Assembly: GCF_026183735.1 (NCBI RefSeq)
Contig: NZ_JAPFRE010000005.1
Location: 124,001 to 188,000, forward strand
DNA length: 64,000 nucleotides
Source: Alteromonas sp. ASW11-130
GTDB lineage: Bacteria > Pseudomonadota > Gammaproteobacteria > Enterobacterales > Alteromonadaceae
Direction: 5' to 3'
Shown here: in pieces, positions 26,411 to 36,488 of the stretch
Numbering within the stretch: the first letter of the stretch is position 1
How the letters are laid out: every line of letters starts with the position of its first letter
The notes under the pieces: model-generated
The model's database searches: none
Told to the model about the DNA's origin: nothing
The model's input: only the letters and a program-made list of their open reading frames with translations
Translations under genes and position numbers: made by a program

Positions 26411-29400
26411 CTAATGCATTTCACCCTTTTTGTATGGGATTTCGTCATTTAGCTTTGCAACCCGCTTCGTTCGCTCTAACGGTGAGCCGGTCTTCCTCGC
26501 CAACCACGCATACGCTGTTGGGATAACGTATAGTGTCATAAAAGCTGACACTAACACGCCCGCAAAAATCACGATACCGATAACCATACGGCTTTCTGAC
26601 CCGGGGCCTGAAGCTAAAACCAACGGCAGTGCACTAAATACTGTAGTAAAGCCCGTCATCACGATAGGGCGTAAACGCTGGGTTGCAGCCCGCTTGAGGG
26701 CTTCTTCAAATTCGAAGCCTGAGTCACGTAACTGATTGGCAAACTCAACAATCAATATCCCATTTTTAGCCGCCAGTCCGATTAACATAACCAGCCCTAT
26801 TTGACTGTAAATATTGATCGTCATTCCAGCAATATCTAATCCAATAAACGCACCTAACAATGCTAATGGTACGGTTAACATGATCACCAACGGATGAATC
26901 CAACTTTCGAATTGAGCCGCCAGCACCAAATATGTAACCGCTAATGCCAAAATAAATACGAAAATAAAAGAGTTGCCAGCTTCCTGATAAAGCTGCGACT
27001 CGCCTTTATAATCTATAGAGACAGCATCAGGTAATTCCGTCTCAACAATATTTTCTAAATAAGCTAGCGCTTCACCTACTGTGTATCCCGGAGCCAGATT
27101 TGCATCTATGGTGATGGCCCGCATCCGATTGTATCGGTTTAATTGCGCCGACGTAGCTTGTTCAGTAAAGGACACGAGATTATCCATTGCAATTAATTCA
27201 CCGGTTCTTTGCGAGCGTACGTACAAATTGTCGATACTTTGCGGACTACGATAATCTTCTTCGATGCCTTCCATGATCACATAATATTCTTCTCCGCGAT
27301 CCAGATAAGTCGACACCCTCCGCTGGCCCAACATAACTTCAAGAGTACGACCAATATCACTCACCGACACACCTAAATCTGCGGCGCGGTCCCGATTAAT
27401 TTTAACTAAAAGCTGGGGCGACGTTTCTTTATAGTCAGAATCCATACGCACCAGATTAGGATTTTCGCTGGCTTTTTCCATTACCGTATCACGCCAGCTA
27501 ACCAGATTTTCGTAAGTATCCCCTTGAAGTACAAACTGCACAGGTCTCCCAAATCCCCTACCGCCTAGAGAACTACGCATAATGGCAAAAGCGCGCACAT
27601 CCGGAAGCTCGTTAAGCTTTGCACTAATTTCCTCCATCAATTCAAACGTGCTGTAATCGCGTTCATCCCAGGGGGCTGCGCCGACAATAGCAATACCTGC
27701 ACTTCCCCCAAAACCTGGCGTGCGAACTAATAGCCGGCTGATTTTCCCCTCGTCCCGGTAAGGCATGAGGATCGCTTCCAATTGCCGTAAATTTTCAGCA
27801 TTACTTTCAAAACTGGCGCCTTCCTGTGATTGCATGAGAATGAAAAAATTACCCCTATCTTCCTTCGGTACAAACTCCTCAGGGATACGCTCAGATAGCT
27901 TCAAGATTGTAAGCACTGCCCCAATTAGTAATAACGTCATGATGATAGGTTGGTGAAGTGTTTTCTTTAAACTATTGAAATAACTACGCTCAATACCAGC
28001 GAACCGCTTGTCTACCCACGCGCCAAAGCCGCCCGTTCGCGTGCGCTTGGTCAATAGCTTTGATGCCAACATAGGCGCGAGCGTAAGTGCCGTAAAACTG
28101 GAGAATACCACTGCTCCGGCAATCGCTAAGGCGAATTCGGTAAACAAACGTCCAATGTTACCTTCCAAAAATACCAATGGTACAAACACCGACACCAATA
28201 CTAGAGTGGTAGCGATGACGGCAAAGCCGACTTCTTTCGCCCCCCGATACGCTGCTAATATAGGGGGTTCCCCCATCTCAATTCGACGATAAATGTTTTC
28301 CAGCACCACTATCGCATCATCCACAACTAATCCAATTGCCAATACCATCGCCAGCAAAGTAAGTAAATTTATGGAAAACCCTAATGCGAACATTACGGTA
28401 AACGCAGAAATCAACGAAATGGGCACTGTTAAAGCCGGGATAAGTGTGGCTCTGACATTCCCCAGAAATAAATAAATTACGATGACCACCATCGTGATAG
28501 CAATGCCAAGGGTGTTGTATACTTCATCGATTGACTCTTCGATAAATACTGAAGAATCGTAACTGGGTACAATAAATATATTATCAGGTAGCGTTGCTTC
28601 GATGAGCTCCATTTTCTCTCGTGCGGCCTTAGCTACGTCGAGGGTATTGGCTTTCGATTGTTTGACAATGCCTAGCCCTATCATATTGACGCCATCGCCT
28701 CGGAACTCTGTTTCATCATCTTCAGAGGTGAGTCGAACATCGGCTACTTCGCCTAACCTCACCAAATAACCATCACTGCCTACCGCCACCGTAATTTTAG
28801 CGAAATCATCGGGGGTCAAGTAGGTGCGCGCTACCCGCACTTCAAGATTTCTATCCAGGGATTCAATTTGACCTGCGGGCAATTCAATATTTTCAGAGCG
28901 AATGACCTGCTCGATATCGGTTACTGTTACGCCCCGCGCCGCCATTGCATTACGATCTAGTAACACTTTCATAGCATAGGTACGTCCCCCGCCGATGCGT
29001 ACACGGGCAACGCCGTCGACAACCGATAAGCGGTCAACCAAGAAACGTTCGGCGTAATCTGTGAGTTCCATTACATCTAAGTTATCACTGCGAAGGTTGT
29101 ACCACACGATAACGTCTTCATCTGAACTGGCTTTTGCGACTTCTGGCGGATCCGCTTGGTCGGGTAGATTATTCAGCGCTCGGCTTACTCTCTCTCGTAC
29201 ATCGTTTGCTGCGGCGTCTATATCACGTGAGAGTTTGAATTCGATCGTGATATCAGAACGGCCATTTCGGCTGGTTGATGTTACGTTTTTAATGCCTTCG
29301 ATGCCACTGATACGATCTTCCAATAGCTGGGTGATACGGGTTTCGACTATATTAGCGGAGGCTCCTGCATAATTAGTGTTAATGGAAACAATTGGAGGGT

Positions 29401-29521
29401 CGATATCTGGATACTCGCGAAGCGACAATGAGGTAAAAGCGACAACTCCAAATATGACCAACAATAAATTGATAACCGAAGCGAAGACCGGGCGTTTCAC
29501 TGATACATCAGAGAGCAACAT
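26411..29521 (-). CDS. RND-family efflux pump inner-membrane subunit (AcrB-like)
   Basis: Proton-driven efflux transporter of the hydrophobe/amphiphile (HAE1) type, exporting drugs or toxic compounds through a tripartite complex. 1036 aa, the usual length, with the N-terminal helix (VSVKRPVFASVINLLLVIFG), two large periplasmic loops and 12 predicted helices. Helix 4 carries the proton-relay pair in AIGLVVDDAIVVLENI. The C-terminal half repeats the pattern (LVMLIGLAAKNGILIVEFANQ). It begins 2 bp after the adaptor gene stop, so the two form an operon. No outer-membrane channel gene is adjacent; tolC at 62.9 kb is a candidate partner. Confidence 0.94.
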   Translation of the reverse strand: MLLSDVSVKRPVFASVINLLLVIFGVVAFTSLSLREYPDIDPPIVSINTNYAGASANIVETRITQLLEDRISGIEGIKNVTSTSRNGRSDITIEFKLSRDIDAAANDVRERVSRALNNLPDQADPPEVAKASSDEDVIVWYNLRSDNLDVMELTDYAERFLVDRLSVVDGVARVRIGGGRTYAMKVLLDRNAMAARGVTVTDIEQVIRSENIELPAGQIESLDRNLEVRVARTYLTPDDFAKITVAVGSDGYLVRLGEVADVRLTSEDDETEFRGDGVNMIGLGIVKQSKANTLDVAKAAREKMELIEATLPDNIFIVPSYDSSVFIEESIDEVYNTLGIAITMVVIVIYLFLGNVRATLIPALTVPISLISAFTVMFALGFSINLLTLLAMVLAIGLVVDDAIVVLENIYRRIEMGEPPILAAYRGAKEVGFAVIATTLVLVSVFVPLVFLEGNIGRLFTEFALAIAGAVVFSSFTALTLAPMLASKLLTKRTRTGGFGAWVDKRFAGIERSYFNSLKKTLHQPIIMTLLLIGAVLTILKLSERIPEEFVPKEDRGNFFILMQSQEGASFESNAENLRQLEAILMPYRDEGKISRLLVRTPGFGGSAGIAIVGAAPWDERDYSTFELMEEISAKLNELPDVRAFAIMRSSLGGRGFGRPVQFVLQGDTYENLVSWRDTVMEKASENPNLVRMDSDYKETSPQLLVKINRDRAADLGVSVSDIGRTLEVMLGQRRVSTYLDRGEEYYVIMEGIEEDYRSPQSIDNLYVRSQRTGELIAMDNLVSFTEQATSAQLNRYNRMRAITIDANLAPGYTVGEALAYLENIVETELPDAVSIDYKGESQLYQEAGNSFIFVFILALAVTYLVLAAQFESWIHPLVIMLTVPLALLGAFIGLDIAGMTINIYSQIGLVMLIGLAAKNGILIVEFANQLRDSGFEFEEALKRAATQRLRPIVMTGFTTVFSALPLVLASGPGSESRMVIGIVIFAGVLVSAFMTLYVIPTAYAWLARKTGSPLERTKRVAKLNDEIPYKKGEMH

Positions 29522-29523
29522 AA

Positions 29524-30582
29524 TTATTCTCCTGCCGTATCATTCAATATTCTTACTGCTGACTTATCGCGTACGCGAAGTGTGCCTTCTGTGACCACCC
29601 TTTCGCCAGCGCTCAGCCCTTTGATAATTTGTACTAGGCCTGGCCGTCTAACCCCAATCTTAACTTCCTGCTGGCGTACCTTTTCGCCGTCTACCACAAA
29701 CACATATTGTTTGTCTTCAACAGGTACAAGGGCTTTTTCGGGTAGTACTAACGTATTTAGTACACGTTTTTGCAGCGTGATCTTAAGCAGCATTCCTGGC
29801 CGTAGTTTCCTATCCGCATTATCGACTAATGCTCTTACCTGAACTGAACGAGAGACAGGATCGACCCGCGTTCCTACGGTGCTGATTTCCCCCTCAAAAG
29901 TTTCGCTCGGATACGCCGAAGAAAGTGCTACCACTGTCTGCCCTTTTGCTAACGACGCTAAATGGGCTTCAGCCACACTAAAATCGACTTTGATGATACT
30001 GGTATCGTCTAGGGTAGTGATTACGTCACCCGGTTGGACCAACGCCCCGTTGCTAACTTGCCGTAAACCCAATAATCCTGAAAATGGGGCTTTAATTGCC
30101 AGTTCATTTAACTGCGCGTTCGCTACGTCCAGTTGCGCTTGTAGTGTCTGTACCTTCGCTTTTTGCTCACCTAATAATTGTTCTGAAGCCGAACTGGATT
30201 TGGCCAAATTTTTTACCCTCACCAATTGGCGTTCTGCTTCAGCAATATTTGCTTCTAGCTCCTTAATTCGAGCAAGTTCTTCGCTATTATTAAGCTGAAC
30301 TAAAAGTTGGCCTGCTTCAATAACGTCGCCATCCTCGAAGTTAATATTCTGAATAACTTCGGTTCTAGGCGAAGTAATGGTGATCGATTCTCTTGCTTTT
30401 GCTGTGCCCAATGCTTCTACTGTTATTGGGAACGCTTGTTCCTGAACGACCGCGACTTTAACAGGCGTGGCCGAGGCTGATTTTCTTTGTTGTTCGCCTG
30501 TGGTAGGAAGATATAAATATGCCAACAGTCCCGCTAGAAGCACAACAGCAATAACAAGTGGGGAGAACACCAAACGGGACAT
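29524..30582 (-). CDS. RND efflux periplasmic adaptor (MFP)
   Basis: Membrane-fusion protein linking the RND pump to an outer-membrane channel. From ATG 30582 (AGGA 7 nt upstream; a TTG two codons earlier is also open) it has 352 aa: an N-terminal membrane anchor without a lipobox, a lipoyl half-motif (NINFEDGDVIEAGQLLVQL, ~80-100), an alpha-hairpin (~105-165), the second lipoyl half (KAPFSGLLGLRQVSNGALVQPGD), a beta-barrel and a membrane-proximal domain. First gene of the efflux operon. No local repressor gene is present. Confidence 0.93.
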   Translation of the reverse strand: MSRLVFSPLVIAVVLLAGLLAYLYLPTTGEQQRKSASATPVKVAVVQEQAFPITVEALGTAKARESITITSPRTEVIQNINFEDGDVIEAGQLLVQLNNSEELARIKELEANIAEAERQLVRVKNLAKSSSASEQLLGEQKAKVQTLQAQLDVANAQLNELAIKAPFSGLLGLRQVSNGALVQPGDVITTLDDTSIIKVDFSVAEAHLASLAKGQTVVALSSAYPSETFEGEISTVGTRVDPVSRSVQVRALVDNADRKLRPGMLLKITLQKRVLNTLVLPEKALVPVEDKQYVFVVDGEKVRQQEVKIGVRRPGLVQIIKGLSAGERVVTEGTLRVRDKSAVRILNDTAGE

Positions 30583-30826
30583 GACCAATTCCTAATTAGA
30601 TTAAATGAGTGAAAATAGCGAAGGCTCAACATTTTACGTTAGTAAGAGCGCTTACAGTTTACACTTATCGCTATTTTTATCCGTTTTACCGTAACCTGTC
30701 GGGCGATTTCAATGAGTGGAAGCACTATTACTCTGCACAATTTTTTCGCTCTCCTATACTCCTGAGTAACGATTTATGGCTATAATACGAAAAATTTAAA
30801 CGGTCGTTTGAAAATAGGAGTTTTCC

Positions 30827-32581
30827 ATGCCTTCATATCATGCCCCCCTCGCTGACTTCCAGTTTCTTTTGCGAGACTGGCTGAAATTAGACAAGCATTA
30901 TCAGGAAACCGGTTTGTCGGATTTTGATTTTGAGCTTGCCAACGAAATTGTCGCCCAAGGCGCTAAATTTGCCACTGATGTCGTCGCTCCGCTTAATCGC
31001 CCCGGCGATGAGGAAGGGTGTAAGCTAAAAGACGGCATGGTCACGACCCCTCAAGGCTTTGCCTCAGCTTATAAGGAATATGTAGCCAACGGGTGGAATG
31101 CCATGTTAGGCCCAGAAGAATTTGAAGGGCAGGCACTGCCTTATACTATCGCAGTACCCGTGCATGAAATGCTTAATTCAGCTAACCTGAGTTGGCGGTT
31201 AACCACCATGCTCACTGAAAGTACTGTGCTTGCAATGTGTAAACATGCGTCAGAAGAACTTCAGCAGCAATACTTAGCCAAGCTGGTAACCGGAGAATGG
31301 ACCGGCACCATGAACCTTACCGAACCCCATGCAGGAACTGACTTAGCTCTACTTAACACCAAAGCAGAACCCCAAGACGATGGCTCCTACTCCATAACGG
31401 GTAATAAGATTTTTATCACCGGCGGCGATCACGACTGGACAGATAACGTTATTCATATGGTGCTTGCCCGTTTGCCTGATGCACCTAAGGGTGTAAAAGG
31501 GATAAGTTTATTCCTCGTACCTAAATTTCTATTGGATGATCACGGTAACCCAGCAACCGCCAACTCACTTTCAGTGGGGAGTATTGAGCATAAGATGGGT
31601 ATCAAAGCCAGCCCGACGTGTGTAATGAACTACGACGGCGCAAAGGGCTTTTTGGTGGGCGAACCACATCAGGGTTTAGCTTGTATGTTTACAATGATGA
31701 ACGATGCTCGCTTTCAGGTAGGCCTTCAGGGATTGGGGGCTGCCGAAGCTTCATATCAAGGCGCGTTGGCGTACGCGCGTGAACGCCTTCAGTCTCGAGC
31801 TCCACAGGGGATTCAGCAACCCAATGAAAAAGCCGACCCGATAATTTTCCAGCCCGATGTGGCGCGCATGTTGTTAACCCAAAAGTCGTTGACAGAAGGT
31901 TGTCGAGCACTGTCTTTATTCTACGCAAAGTATATGGACAGAGAACGAGCTAATCATGAAGATCAGCAAGCAGCAGACGTATTACAGTTTCTAACCCCTA
32001 TCTGTAAGGCATTTATGACCGATATGGGTCTTGAAGTTTCGAGTCTGGGTATTCAGGTACTGGGCGGCCACGGCTATATCCGTGAGTGGGGTATGGAACA
32101 ATTGATGCGTGATGTGCGGATTGCAATGTTATATGAAGGCACAAATGGTATACAGGCGCTGGATTTGATCGGGCGCAAACTTACCCGTGATGGCGGCAAA
32201 ATGCTGCAATCAACCTACTCTGCATTCGCAGAGCTGGTGAACGATATACACGACGGTGAGCACCAATCAAGAGCGCAGGCATTGCTTGATGACTGGCGAG
32301 CAAGTTCAGCGGACTGCTTGGGAATGGACGCAAAGGATGTTGCTGCCGCCGCATGTGATTATCTGGCGTTCTCAGCGTATTCACTACTAGGCGTATTATG
32401 GTATAGCATAGCTGATTCGGCTAATCGTACGGATAATAAAGTAATGGCTGAGTCGAAACGTAAAACGTGTGCTTTCTATGAAGCTCGCATATTACCCCGG
32501 CGCGATGCACACCGTATCGCATTTAAAGCTGGAGCAGATGCGATTTTAGCCGTTGCTGGTAGCGAGTTTGACTATCTATAA
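30827..32581 (+). CDS. Acyl-CoA dehydrogenase, large C-terminal-extended type
   Basis: FAD-dependent acyl-CoA dehydrogenase of the ~590-residue class, to which DmdC (methylmercaptopropionyl-CoA dehydrogenase) and some long-chain enzymes belong. 584 aa with an N-terminal helical domain, the flavin-contact segment TMNLTEPHAGTDLALL (~158-173), the GIKASPTCVMNYDGAKGFLVGEP beta domain, and the catalytic glutamate in MLYEGTNGIQALDLIGRKL (~430-448), followed by an extra helical C-terminal domain of ~130 residues. Stand-alone gene with its own terminator. Substrate (fatty acyl or DMSP-derived) cannot be decided. Confidence 0.9.
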   Translation: MPSYHAPLADFQFLLRDWLKLDKHYQETGLSDFDFELANEIVAQGAKFATDVVAPLNRPGDEEGCKLKDGMVTTPQGFASAYKEYVANGWNAMLGPEEFEGQALPYTIAVPVHEMLNSANLSWRLTTMLTESTVLAMCKHASEELQQQYLAKLVTGEWTGTMNLTEPHAGTDLALLNTKAEPQDDGSYSITGNKIFITGGDHDWTDNVIHMVLARLPDAPKGVKGISLFLVPKFLLDDHGNPATANSLSVGSIEHKMGIKASPTCVMNYDGAKGFLVGEPHQGLACMFTMMNDARFQVGLQGLGAAEASYQGALAYARERLQSRAPQGIQQPNEKADPIIFQPDVARMLLTQKSLTEGCRALSLFYAKYMDRERANHEDQQAADVLQFLTPICKAFMTDMGLEVSSLGIQVLGGHGYIREWGMEQLMRDVRIAMLYEGTNGIQALDLIGRKLTRDGGKMLQSTYSAFAELVNDIHDGEHQSRAQALLDDWRASSADCLGMDAKDVAAAACDYLAFSAYSLLGVLWYSIADSANRTDNKVMAESKRKTCAFYEARILPRRDAHRIAFKAGADAILAVAGSEFDYL

Positions 32582-32582
32582 A

Positions 32583-32609
32583 TAAAAAAACCCTGCTTAA
32601 GAGCAGGGT
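32583..32609 (-). terminator. Terminator of the secreted nuclease gene
   Basis: On the minus strand, stem ACCCTGCT / AGCAGGGT with a 4-nt loop runs into seven T residues. It lies beyond the nuclease stop codon and just past the acyl-CoA dehydrogenase stop, so it serves the leftward gene. Confidence 0.9.
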
Positions 32610-32625
32610 ATATTAAACAACAGAT

Positions 32626-32648
32626 ATGGGGCGTATGCCCCATTTTTT
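32626..32648 (+). terminator. Terminator of the acyl-CoA dehydrogenase gene
   Basis: Stem ATGGGGC / GCCCCAT with loop GTAT and six T residues; it touches the stop codon of the convergent nuclease gene. Together with the hairpin at 32583-32609 the convergent pair has two oppositely directed terminators. Confidence 0.9.
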
Positions 32649-35600
32649 ATGGTCTGCGGCAACGTCTCAGTGTGCAGAGACTACGTAGCAAGTTGATGTC
32701 TCTAAGATCGAGTTTTCCGTCCATATTCAAGTCGTATTCAGGTTGAACATTCCGGCGGAAGACAACTGCAAGCACTAATTTGCGCAAGTCATCGAAATCA
32801 ACATCACCATCCATATCAAAATCGCCTGTCATTACTGCTTCAGGCAAACTGAACGTGGCGATTACTGGATCATGGTCTGACGCGCGATAAACCAGCGTAT
32901 TTAGCCAATCAACCGGTTTCCTCTCTTCATTGTAATCAAACGCTACAGATTCGTCAGTATTGATGTGCCACTCAGTAGCATCAAGTAGCCATGCCTGCGC
33001 TTCGTTGTTAGCCATAAGATAATCTAACGTACCAGCTTCACCAAAGAATGTGTAGCTATACGCTGTATCACCAATGATCAAGCGAGCCGCATCAACGTAA
33101 CCGGAATCTGCAAGGAAGCGAATAGGATCTTCCATTCCATAGCTATTTAGATCACCCATTAACATCACTGGAGTATGTGGGAACTCTTCTGCTAGCCACA
33201 TACTGACGCCTTGAGCAGCACGAGTACGTGTCAGGTTACAGTTGCCCTGGCCCGTTGCATTATCGTCATCACCTGCTCCACAGCGTGAGCCTTTAGACTT
33301 GAAGTGGTTCACATCTACCACAAATTCCTGACCACTTTCGGTGTGTTTGAACAACTGTGCCACTGAAGGACGATTGCGCGATGTATCAAATAACACGCCG
33401 TTTTCATCGGTTGGGCTATTGGCTTGTGTGAGCACCTTCGCGGCTTCGACTGGTTCAACTTCAGCCGGCTTATAGATAATCCCTACGGTAATCTGGTCGG
33501 TACCCACAGGGCCGCCTAAATCAACAAAGTCATACACGCTTGCACCGTAATCAGCGTTGAGTGCATCCACTAACTGAGCAATGGCACTGTTAGGACCAAA
33601 ACCGTCATTTTCGATTTCCATTAAGCCTACAATGTCGGCATCAATACGAACAATTGCATTAACAATTTTACTCAACTGACGCTGATATTCACTGATTGAG
33701 TCGGCACCACGAGAAGTAGGGAAACCTGAACCTTCACCATCACCATTAAACAGGTTCAATACGTTAAAGCTAGCCAGCTTAAGGTTCCCTTCTGCAATTA
33801 CCGGATTAGCTTCGCGTGGATTGGTGTCAATCAAGTCAGGATTTTGCGAAACCCGAATACGATAAGCACCAAAGTCATGGTCAACTATCCCCGTTACCCG
33901 TGTAATTGTTTGTCCAGCTCGAACCGGGTTAGTTGGACCGAATCCACCAGCGGGCAAATACAGGTCAGCATTTGAGCCGTTGGCCAAATCATCAACTAAA
34001 ATTTGGTTTAGCTGGTTAGCATTTGCTTGGGCGATGGCGGCCTCGCTGCCGGGTAAATGATTTTGTGTTGGATTATATAGACGCTCTGGGGAAGCCACTA
34101 ACTCACCAAAACGGTTGTAATTATAATTGCTGGAGATAATCCATTCCTGCTCAGAAGTGACTAACATTCCTTCAAACGCTTCAAAGCTAGTGGCAGATGC
34201 CTTCGGTAAGCTAACGTGTGTGGGCATAATAGCGGCATCACCACAAATTGTATGAGCGATTACATTGGTTAACTGCGTTTTATCGTAAAACTCTTCAGCG
34301 GTTGCTGCTAGGCGAATAACCTCACCTTCACTGACGCTATCAACTAATGTGGGCGCATGGACAAAAATGCCTTCTGATGTAGCTGCATTATTATCGTCAT
34401 CAGTACTTTCTTCCTGAATAAAAAAGCCGCTCATGTTAGGAGCACGCACCGTTATCACTGCTTCTGCAACCACGTCGCTATTTGGCATTGTGGTAGCCAA
34501 TCCATTACCTTGAATAGCACTTATCAATGTTGCAGGCGTACCACACTGTCCTAATTCGACGGGGGTATCCCCCCCATTGTCGTTGCCACCACACTCTGTT
34601 TCGTCGATGGCTGAAAAGATTTGACCATTATTAATTAAGCCAGCACTTTCCGCCGCAGGTTCTTGCCTAGTAAATGAGCAGCGCTTATTACCTTGGCCAG
34701 TACGTTGTAATGAAAAACCAACAGGAGTGCTACTAGACTCACTCACTATCACGTCTTCGCTAGTCATCCCCGCTGCGGGGCCCGATTCTGCCGTCATTGT
34801 GCCCTCATAACTGATGAACTCAATAACGTCTTCACCAGCAACAAGCGCAATGCCATCAGGGGCGCCATTTTGTATACCTGGGTGAGTAACCACCACAGTA
34901 CCGAAACCATTTTGTTGTTCAGGAATGCTTCCTGACAAGCTAAGCGTCTGATAAGGCGCGTTGTTATTGCCGTTGTATAGCACTATTGTGATAGTCGAAA
35001 GATCGGTACCCGCCGGGCCAGCTATTTCGATCATCTCGCCAACATCAGTGTTTACATTGTCGTAATGAAACTCATTGATAAAAAGAGCACTAAAATCAGC
35101 GTCATTGCCGCCTGCTCCACCATCACCACCGTCATTTCCATTACCAAAAATCTGGTTTACGTTCACCGCATTGGCTGTGGACGCGTTGCTGGTTTGCCAG
35201 GTAAATTCCGCATAACTGGTTCCCTGCCCCCCTAATTGAAGCGAATAACCTACAGGGGAGCTGTATGCTTCTGATACCAGAATATCGGTACTTTCAATAC
35301 CTGCAGCTGTCCCGTCTGAAGCCGTAAACTGGCCTTCATAACTTAAAAACTGCACTATCTCACCTTCGGGCGAAATAAGCGCCACCCCATCAGGACTGCC
35401 ATTTTGTATACCGCTTTTCTCGAAGGCAATGGTTCCCATTCCACCTTGTTGGTCGGTGATAACGCCTGTTAACGGTTCCGTTGCATAAAGGCTCCCGCCG
35501 TTACCGTTGTAAAATTCAAGGCTATAACCACTTAAGTCGGTCCCAGCGCGCGCGGCAATTTCAACAAACTCATCCACATCACTACCAGCATTGTCGTAAT

Positions 35601-36174
35601 GAAGCTCATTAATAAATGGTACCGAATCCGTTAAGAAGGTCTGGTCAGTATTCGTGGCATCTTGTGTGTTACTGTCTGTAATTTGCCAAGTGAAGTCAGC
35701 ATAAACTTTCCCTCCTCCACTAAGCTGAAGTGAGCTACCTACGGCGGTAGACGATTCTTGCGCCACCCCAATATTTTCACTGGCTAACCCAGCAGCAGGC
35801 CCGTCGTTAGCCGTAAACTCGCCTTCATAACTTAAAAACTGAATTACCCTGCCAGTGCCGTCCACCAAAGCAATCCCATCGGGGGAACCGTTTTGAATGC
35901 CGTTAGTGGGATAAGTTACCGAATAGCTACCGTAGCCATTGCCGAGGTTCGCGACCGGCCCTAGGGTGGTGGTATTGTAAGTAAGCCCATTTGAACCATT
36001 GTAGAGTACAAGTGAGTAGTTACTTAGGTCAGTGTTCTCGGGTGCAACCACTTCGATAAATTCACCTGTATCGGTGTCGAGGTTATCGTAATGGAGCTCA
36101 TTTATGAAGATATCGGTTGCGAGTGTTGGCGCGCTTGCCATTGCCAATAGCAATGCAGGATATTTAATTTTCAT
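32647..36174 (-). CDS. exeM: Secreted ExeM/NucH-type endonuclease with three lamin-tail-like repeats and dockerin-like tail
   Basis: Large secreted DNase of the ExeM/NucH family, thought to degrade extracellular DNA for phosphate or biofilm turnover. 1175 aa: signal peptide (~1-19), three ~155-residue repeats each starting FINE(L/F)HYDN and containing GIQNG(S/A)PDGIAL and a (Q/E)F(L/I)SYEG segment (nt ~35630-36110, ~35145-35620, ~34600-35090), an OB-like segment (~560-680), then an endonuclease/exonuclease/phosphatase domain (~795-1110) with ASFNVLNLF, LMEIENDG, VDVNHFKSKGSRCG, MGDLNSY and SDHDPVIATF. The C-terminal ~60 residues hold two EF-hand/dockerin-like loops (DFDMDGDVDFDDL, DLNMDGKLDLRDI) and end CTLRRCRRP, instead of the GlyGly-CTERM common in ExeM. 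Confidence 0.88.
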   Translation of the reverse strand: MKIKYPALLLAMASAPTLATDIFINELHYDNLDTDTGEFIEVVAPENTDLSNYSLVLYNGSNGLTYNTTTLGPVANLGNGYGSYSVTYPTNGIQNGSPDGIALVDGTGRVIQFLSYEGEFTANDGPAAGLASENIGVAQESSTAVGSSLQLSGGGKVYADFTWQITDSNTQDATNTDQTFLTDSVPFINELHYDNAGSDVDEFVEIAARAGTDLSGYSLEFYNGNGGSLYATEPLTGVITDQQGGMGTIAFEKSGIQNGSPDGVALISPEGEIVQFLSYEGQFTASDGTAAGIESTDILVSEAYSSPVGYSLQLGGQGTSYAEFTWQTSNASTANAVNVNQIFGNGNDGGDGGAGGNDADFSALFINEFHYDNVNTDVGEMIEIAGPAGTDLSTITIVLYNGNNNAPYQTLSLSGSIPEQQNGFGTVVVTHPGIQNGAPDGIALVAGEDVIEFISYEGTMTAESGPAAGMTSEDVIVSESSSTPVGFSLQRTGQGNKRCSFTRQEPAAESAGLINNGQIFSAIDETECGGNDNGGDTPVELGQCGTPATLISAIQGNGLATTMPNSDVVAEAVITVRAPNMSGFFIQEESTDDDNNAATSEGIFVHAPTLVDSVSEGEVIRLAATAEEFYDKTQLTNVIAHTICGDAAIMPTHVSLPKASATSFEAFEGMLVTSEQEWIISSNYNYNRFGELVASPERLYNPTQNHLPGSEAAIAQANANQLNQILVDDLANGSNADLYLPAGGFGPTNPVRAGQTITRVTGIVDHDFGAYRIRVSQNPDLIDTNPREANPVIAEGNLKLASFNVLNLFNGDGEGSGFPTSRGADSISEYQRQLSKIVNAIVRIDADIVGLMEIENDGFGPNSAIAQLVDALNADYGASVYDFVDLGGPVGTDQITVGIIYKPAEVEPVEAAKVLTQANSPTDENGVLFDTSRNRPSVAQLFKHTESGQEFVVDVNHFKSKGSRCGAGDDDNATGQGNCNLTRTRAAQGVSMWLAEEFPHTPVMLMGDLNSYGMEDPIRFLADSGYVDAARLIIGDTAYSYTFFGEAGTLDYLMANNEAQAWLLDATEWHINTDESVAFDYNEERKPVDWLNTLVYRASDHDPVIATFSLPEAVMTGDFDMDGDVDFDDLRKLVLAVVFRRNVQPEYDLNMDGKLDLRDINLLRSLCTLRRCRRP

Positions 36175-36488
36175 TGTAATTAACCTGTTTTCCCAATTCT
36201 GCTGATGGGTGAGTGTAGAGGATGTACAAAGGTACCTGTACTTTGTGACAGTTTTTTTATCTTAGGTCAAATGATATACAACAATAGATTTTTGCAGAAA
36301 ACGAGCTATAAAAAGGAGAAATACACGGCCAAAAGCAAGGCAAATTCAACGCGTTGTAAAATATCCTGACATCAATATTACGGCGTAGATTAAGTAAGCA
36401 ATCAGAAATTAAGGGGGAAAGCTATATAGCTGTCCAATGCCAGTGTTAAAAAATCTGACATTCGACGGTTGATTTTGTAAAAAGGAGT
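36175..36488. other. Intergenic region with a LexA-like site
   Basis: 314 bp upstream of the nuclease gene. It contains CTGTACTTTGTGACAG at 36236-36251, which fits the CTGT-N8-ACAG frame of a LexA box, although the middle is not AT-alternating. It overlaps an imperfect palindrome (ACAAAGGTAC/GTACTTTGT, 36226-36246). The remainder is unremarkable. Confidence 0.35.

Noticed and set aside
30640..30660. GTAAGAGCGCTTAC upstream of the RND operon as a second LacI-type operator.
   Set aside because: The symmetry is broken by a base shift, and a sugar operator before an efflux operon is not expected.
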